64,000 bases of DNA from Saprospiraceae bacterium. Lineage in GTDB: Bacteria > Bacteroidota > Bacteroidia > Chitinophagales > Saprospiraceae. Positions 43,270 through 52,945 of the stretch are shown one piece after another (within the stretch, counting starts at the first letter, position 1; the number at the start of each line of letters is the position of its first letter). The DNA lies in NCBI GenBank assembly GCA_016715985.1, contig JADJXD010000001.1, positions 1,736,001 to 1,800,000 of the forward strand, given 5' to 3'. A program made the translations under genes and the position numbers. Under the pieces are notes generated by a model. It did no database searches. It was not told where the DNA came from and was given only the letters and a program-made list of their open reading frames with translations.

Positions 43270-43597
43270 TATATGATGTTTCGATTTTTTTACAAATACT
43301 CTGGCATAACCGCGTGAAGGTTTAAACTGGTGTAGATACCCATTTTAAAATATTAAAAAATAAGAACAAAGTTAGGATTTAAAATCAGAATCATTATAAT
43401 TTTAAACAGCAGTCATCAAAAGAAATACGGCACTGATTCTAATCTGTTTAAGCTAAAAATGTATAAACAATATTTCCTTTCTAGAATTTTATTAACCCCA
43501 AATTATGAACTTCAGATGCATTTAATTTTGATATAAGGTATAACTTTGATATTTTTGAACCGAATATTCCCAAAAACAAATATTCAACCTGCCCTGA
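43270..43597. other. Divergent intergenic region
   Basis: 328 non-coding bases between the GT2 gene (minus) and the large T9SS protein (plus). A TAACTTTG box at 43541-43548 (TAnnTTTG) lies 50 bases before the plus-strand start and may be its -7 element; no matching -33 TTTG at standard spacing. Nothing else recognised. Confidence 0.5.
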
Positions 43598-46500
43598 ATG
43601 AGTTTACGAATAATATTAAATATTAATATATTATTGCTTTTGTCCAATTATTTTTTTGGCCAACCTTGCAGCGTTCAGGTACCGGATGATGTCACCATTT
43701 GTACTCCATCCTTAATTAATCTGAACGGCATTCCCGGAGGTCCGCCTTTTAATTTCAAATGGTCTTCCAATCGAGGATACATGAATACCACCAATCTCAA
43801 TCCCGGTGTTTTTGTAAATGAAACTACCACTTTCACACTCGAAGCTTGGTTTTTAACCAATATAAATCTGATTACCAATGGTGATTTTTCTTTAGGAAAT
43901 ACCGGATTCAGCACCCAATACGCTCCCGGTACAGGAGGGGCATTCGGACTTTTAAGCAATGAAGGTCAATATGCCATCGGCCCCAATCCAAATGCTTTTC
44001 ACACCAATTTTGCGCCTTGTCAGGATCATACCGGTGGAGGCGGAAACATGATGGTAATTAATGGTGCAGCCGGCTTGCAGCAGATTTGGTGCCAGAATAT
44101 CGCAGTTATGCCCAATACAGATTACATATTCAGTGCATGGGCAGCTTCTGTAAATCCTTCATCACCAGCCATCCTTCAGTTTTCAGTAGGTGGTGTATTG
44201 TTAGGAACACCGTTGACATTGGGAGCAAACTGTAACTGGAGACAGTTTTACACCATTTGGAATTCGGGTTCAAATACTTCTATTCAAATCTGTGTGACCA
44301 ATCAGAATACAGCTGCATCCGGCAATGATTTTGCTTTAGATGATATATTTCTCAGTGAATTGTGTAAAGTGACGCGTTCATTTACAGTGACTTTATCTGA
44401 TTTTACAGTTTCGGCAAATGATGGTTTTCTGGATTGCAATCAGACATCCGTATCCATCACACCGCAGATATCGCCCCCGCAATATTATCAATACCAATGG
44501 AGTACGGGAGAAATAACAGAAAATATACAGGTTTCACAACCAGGATTATACACGCTCACAGTGACGGACTTCAGTGGTTGCACGCGAACAGTAAATGTTT
44601 CTGTCGATAGAAATATAATCCCCCCATCCATCAATCTATTACAAAATCTGAATTGCAATACACTCATTTCACAAATAACAAATTCATCGCATCAGAACAA
44701 TTATTCATACGCTTGGACAAATCCGGATGGTGTGACAGCAACTTCAACAGGAAATAATTATTCAGCCGGACTTAGCGGATCTTATACAGTTACAGTGACA
44801 GATAATGTAAATCATTGCACTGCCGTATCCAACGTATTGGTAAATATTCCCCGTTATGGCATTTTGTATGAATATCAGGATGTAATCAACTGTCAGAATG
44901 AAAATGTTAGTCTTAAAATAACACAAAACACTTACAATCAACCATTTCTCTGGAATGGACCGGAAAGTTTATCTTCCACAGATTCGGTATTATATGTCAA
45001 TACACCAGGGCAATACATTCTTACCACACAAGATGCTCAATGCCCTCGATCAGATACATTTTTCATATCAATTGATACAATCCATCCTTCCTTAAATGTC
45101 AGTCACACAGCGTTAACGTGTGTTAATCTTGTTTCAGAGTTTGTGGCGGTGACTGATGTTAACAGTATTATCTGGACAGGTCCGGAAGACTATTACAGAT
45201 CAGGAGATACCGTACAAGCTATTTTACCCGGCTTGTACTTTGTGCGGGCGATTGGAGAAAATTTTTGTGAAGCTATAGATTCATTTTATCTGATTCCGGA
45301 TGAAAACATGCCGATAGTTACAGGTACTTATAATCATATAAATTGCTTCAATCCGGTTGCCAATTTAGAAATGACAGTAAACCCACCGGAATCGGAATAT
45401 TATTGGGAAGTAAACTCTCAGATCGTTGAGGGTCTGACTGTAAGCTCTGATACTGCCGGGACTTTTATATTTATTGCAACCAATGCAGATTGTGTTTTCA
45501 GAGATACGATAGTAATACAGGCCGACACTTCAAAACCTTCCGGCATCTTATTTACTGAAACAGAAATTGATTGTGAAAGGAAAATCATCATTCCTGAGTT
45601 GACCGTTGATTCTACATCCATTGTCAAGTGGTATAACAGTCAGTTGGAAGAAATTGAACCGGAATTTACGCAACCCGGAACATATACATATTCCATCATT
45701 TCTGGCCAAAACGGATGTGTCAGGTCCGATGCGCTTTTTGTTTCCATAGATACGATCAGACCTGCTTTTGAAGTCGAAATATCACATATCAATTGTCTGA
45801 ATTTATTTGGTCAATGTGATATTATTTTTAAATATCCCGCGATTTCTGCTGATCTTTTTCTAAATGATGCTGAACTTTCTGACTTAAAAATCGATGGGTT
45901 GAATGGTGGTTTATATTCTATTCAGGCTGTTGGTCAGAATCACTGTGAATATATCAGGAAAATAGAAATTCAGGTGGATACATTACGCCCTGAAATTCAA
46001 ATTATGTCAGACACTATTACTTGTTTACAACCGGAAGTTTTATTAGCAGTAGTACACAGTCCGATCAAAAGTGCTATCTGGCTATTTCCGGATAATACTT
46101 TTCATAACACATTATCTCCATCTATCTCAGAAGGTGGTTTATATACGCTTACTGTCACGGGTGAAAATGAATGCCAAACCACACGGTCTATTGAGGTAGC
46201 GACGGATACGCTTTCTCCGGTATTAAAATTAAAGGGAGACACCTTAAATTGTAATCATCCTACCGGAATCATCCTTGCGGAAACTGAAGACGACTATGCT
46301 CAGCTGATATGGACAGGTCCGGAAAATTTCACTTCTGAACTTTCAATGACAAACGTGACTATTCCGGGAACATATAATGTAACTGTCAGTAATAAAAACG
46401 GTTGTGAAAGCAAAAGTTCCATAGAGATTGGAGGTGATTTTGAAAAACCTGAACTAACATTCAATTTTCCCGATACGCTGACATGTATTACAAAGGAAGT

Positions 46501-47935
46501 CAGTTTGTTTTATACTTTGATAAATGATGTGAATATATCAGATACAAAATGGTATGCCCGCTTTTCTAACCTTCAGTCATCAGACCAAATTTTATTGGTA
46601 GATATACCAGGGAAATATTTATTGGAACTTACTGCTTCAAATGGTTGTAAAAAAACGGATTCTGTTGATGTTGTTCAGGATATCCGTTTACCGGATTTTA
46701 CTTTAACAAACGATACAATTACTTGCGACAAGCCAATTGCAACTGCTCAAATTCAATCTCAGAATTTATTTTCAAATATTATCTGGATGGAAAATGGAAT
46801 AGCCTTTTCGTCAAATAGTTTATCCATACAAACTGAAAATCCGGGGCTGTTTATGGTTTCGGTTTCAGGTAAAAACGGATGTACAGCATCCAAACAAATT
46901 GAGATCATAAAAGACACTTCTGTCATAAACGGCTATGTAAATGCGACGCTGCTAACTTGTCGGGACAGTATTTCTACCGTTTCATTTCAACCGGATTCTC
47001 AGGTTTCAGGCTTTGATTTTGAATGGAGTTATTCCGGTAATCCGATAGTAGAAAACCTGATGTTTCAAACGAAAACTACCGGAGAATACACGATTCAATT
47101 AACCAAACAATCCAATGGCTGTGTCAATCTTCTCAGGACAAAGGTTCTTAAAAATGAAAATGTTCCGGAGTTTTTTATAGAATCAGTCAGTGAAGCAGTA
47201 TGTGATCAGGATTTTGTGACATTATCCATCCGTTCCGTGCAAGGTGGCACTCCTCCATACAGCTTTTCGACCAATAATGTCAACAGATTTAATATCAATC
47301 AGTTAACACAGTTGGCTCCCGGCTTTCATCATGTTACAATCCGGGATGCCAATGAGTGTACTTTGACAAAAGAAATATTTGTAGAAAGAATAGAAAGGCT
47401 CAATATCTCGACCGGCCCGGACCTGAATATTGAATGGAACGATAAGGATACTCTTAAATTAAATATCAATAAACCTGAAGAAGACATAGTTTCTATTATA
47501 TGGAGTCCTTCAGTTGGACTGTCCTGTACCGATTGTCTCAACCCTTTCGTACAAACCAATCAAAACATGACCTACTCAGTGGAAGTAACAGATAAATTTG
47601 GTTGTGTTGCTACTGATCAGATTAGTGTCAGAGTCAGGCTGCTGAAAGAAGTTACAGCTCCAAATATCATGTCCCCTTCCGGTCATCAAAGCAACCGACT
47701 CTTTACCTTATATGGAAAAAATGTACTTCGCATTGATAATCTCCAAATTTATTCCCGATGGGGTGAACTGATTTATACGATCAATGATCTTGAACCCAAT
47801 AAACCTGAGCTTGGCTGGGATGGCACTTTCAAAAGTTTGATTGTTCAACCCGGCGTCTTTATATGGATTGCTACAGTTCGGTTTGTCGATGAAAGCACAG
47901 AAGTTTTTAAGGGAGATGTGACGATCATACATTGA
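43598..47935 (+). CDS. Large surface protein with Ig-like repeats and T9SS type B (gliding motility-associated) C-terminal domain
   Basis: 1445 residues. Signal peptide to about residue 21 (FFGQ). An early region (about 90-250) resembles a carbohydrate-binding jelly roll (LITNGDFSLGNTGFSTQYAPG, ANCNWRQFYTIWNSG, NDFALDDIFLSELC). Then about twelve repeated ~85-residue beta domains, each with a Cys pair and phrases such as ISxDTIxPxL...LTC and PGxYxxTVTxxNGC, resembling PKD/Ig-like units. It ends with the CHU_C type B sorting domain: ITAPNIMSPSGHQSNRLF-like, LQIYSRWGELIYTI, LGWDGTF, PGVFIWIATVRF and VFKGDVTIIH. Exported by T9SS and shown on the surface; adhesin or matrix role inferred. Low repeat identity, no frameshift. 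Confidence 0.93.
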   Translation: MSLRIILNINILLLLSNYFFGQPCSVQVPDDVTICTPSLINLNGIPGGPPFNFKWSSNRGYMNTTNLNPGVFVNETTTFTLEAWFLTNINLITNGDFSLGNTGFSTQYAPGTGGAFGLLSNEGQYAIGPNPNAFHTNFAPCQDHTGGGGNMMVINGAAGLQQIWCQNIAVMPNTDYIFSAWAASVNPSSPAILQFSVGGVLLGTPLTLGANCNWRQFYTIWNSGSNTSIQICVTNQNTAASGNDFALDDIFLSELCKVTRSFTVTLSDFTVSANDGFLDCNQTSVSITPQISPPQYYQYQWSTGEITENIQVSQPGLYTLTVTDFSGCTRTVNVSVDRNIIPPSINLLQNLNCNTLISQITNSSHQNNYSYAWTNPDGVTATSTGNNYSAGLSGSYTVTVTDNVNHCTAVSNVLVNIPRYGILYEYQDVINCQNENVSLKITQNTYNQPFLWNGPESLSSTDSVLYVNTPGQYILTTQDAQCPRSDTFFISIDTIHPSLNVSHTALTCVNLVSEFVAVTDVNSIIWTGPEDYYRSGDTVQAILPGLYFVRAIGENFCEAIDSFYLIPDENMPIVTGTYNHINCFNPVANLEMTVNPPESEYYWEVNSQIVEGLTVSSDTAGTFIFIATNADCVFRDTIVIQADTSKPSGILFTETEIDCERKIIIPELTVDSTSIVKWYNSQLEEIEPEFTQPGTYTYSIISGQNGCVRSDALFVSIDTIRPAFEVEISHINCLNLFGQCDIIFKYPAISADLFLNDAELSDLKIDGLNGGLYSIQAVGQNHCEYIRKIEIQVDTLRPEIQIMSDTITCLQPEVLLAVVHSPIKSAIWLFPDNTFHNTLSPSISEGGLYTLTVTGENECQTTRSIEVATDTLSPVLKLKGDTLNCNHPTGIILAETEDDYAQLIWTGPENFTSELSMTNVTIPGTYNVTVSNKNGCESKSSIEIGGDFEKPELTFNFPDTLTCITKEVSLFYTLINDVNISDTKWYARFSNLQSSDQILLVDIPGKYLLELTASNGCKKTDSVDVVQDIRLPDFTLTNDTITCDKPIATAQIQSQNLFSNIIWMENGIAFSSNSLSIQTENPGLFMVSVSGKNGCTASKQIEIIKDTSVINGYVNATLLTCRDSISTVSFQPDSQVSGFDFEWSYSGNPIVENLMFQTKTTGEYTIQLTKQSNGCVNLLRTKVLKNENVPEFFIESVSEAVCDQDFVTLSIRSVQGGTPPYSFSTNNVNRFNINQLTQLAPGFHHVTIRDANECTLTKEIFVERIERLNISTGPDLNIEWNDKDTLKLNINKPEEDIVSIIWSPSVGLSCTDCLNPFVQTNQNMTYSVEVTDKFGCVATDQISVRVRLLKEVTAPNIMSPSGHQSNRLFTLYGKNVLRIDNLQIYSRWGELIYTINDLEPNKPELGWDGTFKSLIVQPGVFIWIATVRFVDESTEVFKGDVTIIH

Positions 47936-48047
47936 GAAAGTTTACTGTCGTTTTATGATTTAACGTACATTTGTATAATATTTTCGACAAGACCAATATT
48001 TCTTAAAAGTCCGCGATAATTATATTTCTTTTTAAATCGATTTTCAA

Positions 48048-48908
48048 ATGAAACACTCTATACTATTATTTTTACTTTTCACATTCATTAGCTTGAATGG
48101 TCAATCTGTCTTTCCCGACTTTCTGCAAGGTACCTGGAAAACGGAAAACAAAGATATTTATGAGCATTGGGATTTAATGAATGACCATACTCTGAAAGGA
48201 TTTTCATACAATATCAAAAACGGTGTCATGAATCCATCTGAATATCTTGAAATCCATCAAAAAGAAAACGGAATATTTTACACTGCATCCGTACTTAGAC
48301 AGAATCAAGGCAAAGGAATAGATTTTAAACTCACCCGATCAGACAGCTTGTTTACTTTTGAGAATCCGAACCATGATTTTCCTAAAATAATCATTTATAG
48401 ACTGAAGTCCGCATCAGAAATTTTGGTCGAAGTATCTGATGGAAATAAAAAGGGTTTTTCATATATCATGAAAAAACATCCTGAAGAAAAACAAGTGATT
48501 GAAAATACCGGCAGTAATCCAAATTTCGATCCGCAATTGGCTGAGAAATTAGGTGGCGATGATTATGGAATGAAAGGTTACATCTTAGTTATCCTGAAAA
48601 CAGGGCCAAACACCACAACGGATAAAAATTTTATAGGAGAATGTTTCCGAGGTCATATGAACAATATCAACACTTTGGTAGAATCAGGCAAGTTAATTGT
48701 AGCAGGGCCTTTACAAAAAAACGAACAATCATACAGAGGCATTTTTATTCTGAATGCAGCAACTCTTGAAGAAGCAAACGAACTGCTAAAATCTGATCCG
48801 GCAGTCAGAGAAGGTCTGCTCGATGCTGAATTATACAAATGGTACGGTTCAGCGGCATTATCTGAATACCTTCCGTTTTCTGATAAAATATGGAAAAACA
48901 AACCATAA
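48048..48908 (+). CDS. DUF6265-like domain fused to a YciI-like domain, exported
   Basis: 286 residues. Signal peptide (ILLFLLFTFISLNGQS). Residues ~20-145 look like DUF6265 (FLQGTWKTENKDIYEHWDLM, FTFENPNHDFPKIIIYRL), a lipocalin-like sandwich. Residues ~160-285 look like a YciI dimeric alpha-beta-barrel domain (YILVILKTGPNTTTD, HMNNINTLVESGKLIVAGPL, DPAVREGLLDAELYKWYGS). YciI-like domains can be small-molecule hydrolases or isomerases, but the fusion's role is unknown. The TonB receptor gene begins 3 bases after its stop, so they form an operon. Confidence 0.75.
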   Translation: MKHSILLFLLFTFISLNGQSVFPDFLQGTWKTENKDIYEHWDLMNDHTLKGFSYNIKNGVMNPSEYLEIHQKENGIFYTASVLRQNQGKGIDFKLTRSDSLFTFENPNHDFPKIIIYRLKSASEILVEVSDGNKKGFSYIMKKHPEEKQVIENTGSNPNFDPQLAEKLGGDDYGMKGYILVILKTGPNTTTDKNFIGECFRGHMNNINTLVESGKLIVAGPLQKNEQSYRGIFILNAATLEEANELLKSDPAVREGLLDAELYKWYGSAALSEYLPFSDKIWKNKP

Positions 48909-48911
48909 CTA

Positions 48912-51371
48912 ATGACCATTTTGAATTTTAGAATGTATGAATTTTATAATAAAAGAATAATTGTAAATACAGTTCTGATATTTGGTTTGGTTTTGTCTAT
49001 GCAAGCCCAGATAATCACGGTTAAAGATAAAGACAGCCAAAAACCGTTGGAAGAAGTCAGTTTTTTTAGTGAGAGCCCGTATGCTTTTGCTGTTTCGAAC
49101 AATAGCGGACAATTAGATATTTCTGCTTTCAAAGGTGCTGACAGTATTTCCATTTTTTTAATGGGCTTCCGCACAATTTACAGGACCTACCAGGAGCTTG
49201 TTTCGTCGGATTTCGAAGTCTTATTGGAACGTTCTTCAATTAAAATTAATGAGATCGTAGTTTCTGCATCCAGAACGGCACAGCGATCAGGCAATATTCC
49301 ATCCAGAATTACTTCTATTTCTTCTGCAGATGTCTCTTTGCAAAATCCTCAGACAGCAGCCGACCTCCTCAGCATATCAGGAGAAGTATTTATACAAAAA
49401 AGTCAACAAGGTGGAGGAAGCCCAATGATACGTGGGTTTTCGGCCAACCGGCTGCTTTATACAGTAGATGGAGTACGAATGAATTCGGCCATTTTTAGAT
49501 CCGGTAATCTTCAGAATGTCATCTCTTTAGATCCTTTTGCAATTCAGAATACAGAAGTGCTTTTCGGGCCGGGTTCTATTATTTATGGAAGTGATGCGAT
49601 AGGTGGAGTCATGAGCTTTCAGACACTCAGGCCAAAACTTTCCCTTTCCGAAAAAGTGACTGTTAGTGGTAATGCAAATGTGCGTTACTCAACAGCCAAT
49701 CAAGAAAAAACAGGTCATGCCGACTTCAACATCGGATGGCAAAAGTGGTCTCTTCTAAGTAGTGTTACATTTACGGAATTTGGAGATCTTCGTATGGGTA
49801 CCAGAGGTCCGAATGAATATCTCAGAAATTTTTATGTTGAACAAATAAATAATGAAGATAAACTTGTTATCAATTCTGATCCATTAATTCAAAGACCTAC
49901 CGGATACAATCAAATCAACTTGATGCAGAAAATCAGATTCAGACCCAATGACAAATGGGAATTTTTATATGATTACCATCTGTCAGAAACTTCTGAATAT
50001 TCGCGTTATGACAGACTGATAGAAGTACTCCCAAATGAAACACCTCGATCAGCGGTTTGGAATTACGGCCCGCAAAAATGGACGATGCACAACTTTACTG
50101 GTCATCATACCGGCAACGCCAAATTCTATGACAGAATTACATTCAGACTTGCCGTACAAGGTTTTGAAGAGAGTCGCATAGACAGAAATTTCACAGGTGG
50201 CCAACGATTCAGACTACGCACCAATCTGGAGCAGGTCAATGCATATTCCGTAAACGTGGATTTTGAAAAGCATTCAATGAACCACAAATTTTATTACGGC
50301 GCAGAATACATTAAAAATGATGTGAAATCCGTTGGATCAGCTATCGATATCCGCAACGAAAATCCTATAGCTGTACCGGACAGATATCCGGGATCAACAT
50401 GGAACAGTTATGCTGCTTATCTTAGTTATCAGTATGAGCTTTCTGATAAAATTTCACTTCAGGCAGGTGCGAGATATAATAGTTTTGACATTAGCTCGGA
50501 CTTCACCCGTCATCTGGAATTTTTTCCCTTTGATTTTACAAAATCACAGATTCACAATAGTTCAACTACCGGAAGTTTAGGTCTCGTGTACAGACCAGAT
50601 GAAAGCTGGAAAATAGGTCTGAATTCCGGTACAGGTTTTCGGGCGCCCAATGTAGATGATATCGGTAAAATATTTGATTTTGCCGCCGGAGAAGTGGTGG
50701 TGCCCAATACATCCCTTAAAGCTGAATATGCATACAACTGTGAGTTAAATATCTCAAAGACTTTTGGAGAATCAGTAAAAATTGATGCCACAGGATTTTA
50801 TACTTTTCTGGACAATGCAATGGTAAGAAGAGAATTTCAGGTAAACGGTCAGGATAGTATTCTTTACACAGGACAATTGAGTAAAGTATATTCCATTCAG
50901 AATGCTGCTTATGCAGATGTATATGGTTTTAATCTCGGTGTTGAAGTCAAACTGATGAAAGGATTGAAGTTTACTTCCAGTTACAACTATCAATTGGGTA
51001 AAGAAGAAACAGACAACGGATTAGTCAACAGATCCAGACATGCAGCACCGGCTTTTGGAGTCACAAGACTTATTTATAATTACCATAATTTATCAGTACA
51101 GTTTTATTCAATGTTCAGTGCCGAGGTTTCTCATGCAAATCTGAATGAAGAAGAAAAACAAAAACCGGCCATCTACGCTAAAGACGGTGACGGAAATCCG
51201 TACTCTCCATCATGGCATACGCTCAATCTGAAAGCAATGTACGAAATCAGTCAGGTCTTTAAAATCAACTGCGGACTTGAAAACATAACAGATCAGCGTT
51301 ATCGACCATACAGTTCAGGAATAGTAGCTCCCGGTAGAAATTTTATAATTTCATTACATGTAAGATTTTGA
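48912..51371 (+). CDS. TonB-dependent receptor with carboxypeptidase-like domain
   Basis: 819 residues. The frame opens with ATG 48912; ATG 48933 gives a more compact signal peptide (IIVNTVLIFGLVLSMQAQ) and may be the true start. After the signal comes a CarboxypepD_reg-like domain (about 33-100), then the plug (about 115-230: INEIVVSASRTAQRSGNIPS, ADLLSISGEVFIQKSQQGGG, PMIRGFSANRLLYTVDGVRM, GSDAIGGVMSF) and a 22-strand-type barrel with INCGLENITDQRYRPYSSG and the final PGRNFIISLHVRF. Heme/siderophore or metal receptor type; substrate not deducible. Coupled to the DUF6265-YciI gene. Confidence 0.93.
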   Translation: MTILNFRMYEFYNKRIIVNTVLIFGLVLSMQAQIITVKDKDSQKPLEEVSFFSESPYAFAVSNNSGQLDISAFKGADSISIFLMGFRTIYRTYQELVSSDFEVLLERSSIKINEIVVSASRTAQRSGNIPSRITSISSADVSLQNPQTAADLLSISGEVFIQKSQQGGGSPMIRGFSANRLLYTVDGVRMNSAIFRSGNLQNVISLDPFAIQNTEVLFGPGSIIYGSDAIGGVMSFQTLRPKLSLSEKVTVSGNANVRYSTANQEKTGHADFNIGWQKWSLLSSVTFTEFGDLRMGTRGPNEYLRNFYVEQINNEDKLVINSDPLIQRPTGYNQINLMQKIRFRPNDKWEFLYDYHLSETSEYSRYDRLIEVLPNETPRSAVWNYGPQKWTMHNFTGHHTGNAKFYDRITFRLAVQGFEESRIDRNFTGGQRFRLRTNLEQVNAYSVNVDFEKHSMNHKFYYGAEYIKNDVKSVGSAIDIRNENPIAVPDRYPGSTWNSYAAYLSYQYELSDKISLQAGARYNSFDISSDFTRHLEFFPFDFTKSQIHNSSTTGSLGLVYRPDESWKIGLNSGTGFRAPNVDDIGKIFDFAAGEVVVPNTSLKAEYAYNCELNISKTFGESVKIDATGFYTFLDNAMVRREFQVNGQDSILYTGQLSKVYSIQNAAYADVYGFNLGVEVKLMKGLKFTSSYNYQLGKEETDNGLVNRSRHAAPAFGVTRLIYNYHNLSVQFYSMFSAEVSHANLNEEEKQKPAIYAKDGDGNPYSPSWHTLNLKAMYEISQVFKINCGLENITDQRYRPYSSGIVAPGRNFIISLHVRF

Positions 51372-51417
51372 TCAGGTAGAAATATTCTTTTATTTTATCA
51401 ATGTCCATCAGTTAATA

Positions 51418-51579
51418 AGAGTATGTTTAAATTTTCATATTTAGGCGAAAGTGAGCAAATTTTAATTTTAGACGAGGCATATTTTGCAGTCGTAGCCGGT
51501 AGCTACGGCGAAAAATATAACGCTGGATAAAATAAAATTTGCAACTTGAAGGCAAATAATGGAATTTTAAACATACTCT
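51418..51579. repeat. 162-bp imperfect palindrome (MITE-like)
   Basis: The ends agagtatgtttaaa and tttaaacatactct are perfect inverted repeats, and the whole 162 bases pair imperfectly with themselves (arms share aaattttaattt/aataaaattt, cgaaaaatata/catattttgc-type words) around the inner hairpin GTAGC-CGGTA-GCTAC. Non-coding on both strands. Its length and ends fit a miniature inverted-repeat element or a transcribed long hairpin. Confidence 0.65.
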
Positions 51580-51837
51580 AAAGGAACATTTAGGTAAATA
51601 GACTACCTGACCATTTTAATAAAAAAAACCAAATCAAATTTTGATGATGAATATAATGAGATGATAAAGCTTAACATGCTTTAAACGATGTTAACTATTA
51701 AACTTTTTCCTTTCCATAATATTACATTGTATATCTTTGAGCCTGAAAATGAATAAAATTTAAAAGAAAGACCCGGCATAAATACCTTGCCTCACTGGAA
51801 ATTTTATAAAACAGACAATCGTTAACCTGAATTCAAT
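51580..51837. other. Non-coding region upstream of the CNNM gene
   Basis: 258 AT-rich bases between the palindrome and the CNNM start. No gene, no strong hairpin and no clear TAnnTTTG box. Confidence 0.4.
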
Positions 51838-52902
51838 ATGACATTATTATTAATTTACCTATTTGTTGCCCTTTTTACCTCCTTTCTGTGTTCTGTGATG
51901 GAAGCTGTATTACTCTCCACACCGATTTCGTATCTTAAATCCAAATCTGAACAGGGTGATACAAGTGCTGATACTATGATTGAACTAAAGGAAGATATTG
52001 ACAAACCATTGTCCGCAATACTTTCTTTAAACACCGTCGCTCATACAGTGGGTGCGGCAGGTGTGGGGGCACAGGCTACTATTGTATTCGGAGAGGCATC
52101 CTTTGGGATAGTTTCAGCAGTGCTTACTATATTAATTCTGGTCCTTACAGAAATTATACCAAAAACCTTAGGCGCAAATTTCAGTAAAGAACTTGTTGGA
52201 ATATCTTCAAAAATTATAAACGGTATGATATTTTTCACCTATCCATTAGTGATTTTATCATCTGTTTTGACAAAAATGTTAGCAAGAGATAAATCAGAAT
52301 TAACCACAAGCAGAGAAGAAATTTCAGCTCTGGCAAGCATCGGTACACAAGAAGGAATTTTTGGAGATAAAGAAAATAAAATTATCCAAAATCTGATAAA
52401 GCTGAAAAGTATAAATATTTCTGAAATTATGACACCACGTATTGTGGTGGTACTTGCAAATGAAGAAATGACATTACAGGAGTTTCTTAAAAATAAAGAT
52501 TTTTTACACTTCTCAAGAATCCCGGTTTATGAAGGAAACAGAGATAATGTGACGGGATATGTATTCAGAGAACTTGTCTTTGAAAAGTTGGCAGAAGACC
52601 AGTTTGATCTGAAACTGAAAGACATAAAAAGAGAAATCCTGACTTTCAATGAATTTACTACCCTTTTCAATGCCTGGGATATAATGTTGGCAAAAAAAGA
52701 ACACATTTCATTAGTTACCGATGAATACGGCGGAATGGACGGGATCGCAACTTTGGAAGATATCATTGAGTCACTTCTCGGTTTTGAAATAGTGGATGAA
52801 ACAGACAGAGTTGAAGATATGCAACAATACGCTATGGAAAGATGGAAAAGTAAACAAAAGAAATACCAATTATTAGAAAATAAAAATGATGGTTCAGAGT
52901 GA
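51838..52902 (+). CDS. CNNM/CorB-type membrane protein (DUF21 plus CBS pair), short form
   Basis: 354 residues. DUF21 membrane domain (about 1-165) with four hydrophobic segments: MTLLLIYLFVALFTSFLCSV, VMEAVLLSTP, SLNTVAHTVGAAGVGAQAT, LTEIIPKTLGANFSKEL. Two CBS domains follow (about 190-310: IMTPRIVVVLANEEMTLQEF, HISLVTDEYGGMDGIATLED). The family is tied to Mg2+ efflux and divalent metal homeostasis. The C-terminal CorC/HlyC domain of longer members is missing; the chain ends after the second CBS with a short charged tail. Convergent with the ABC exporter. Confidence 0.9.
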   Translation: MTLLLIYLFVALFTSFLCSVMEAVLLSTPISYLKSKSEQGDTSADTMIELKEDIDKPLSAILSLNTVAHTVGAAGVGAQATIVFGEASFGIVSAVLTILILVLTEIIPKTLGANFSKELVGISSKIINGMIFFTYPLVILSSVLTKMLARDKSELTTSREEISALASIGTQEGIFGDKENKIIQNLIKLKSINISEIMTPRIVVVLANEEMTLQEFLKNKDFLHFSRIPVYEGNRDNVTGYVFRELVFEKLAEDQFDLKLKDIKREILTFNEFTTLFNAWDIMLAKKEHISLVTDEYGGMDGIATLEDIIESLLGFEIVDETDRVEDMQQYAMERWKSKQKKYQLLENKNDGSE

Positions 52903-52945
52903 TTTAGTAACAAATAAATAATTCTGATTAATTTTTTTTATGAAT

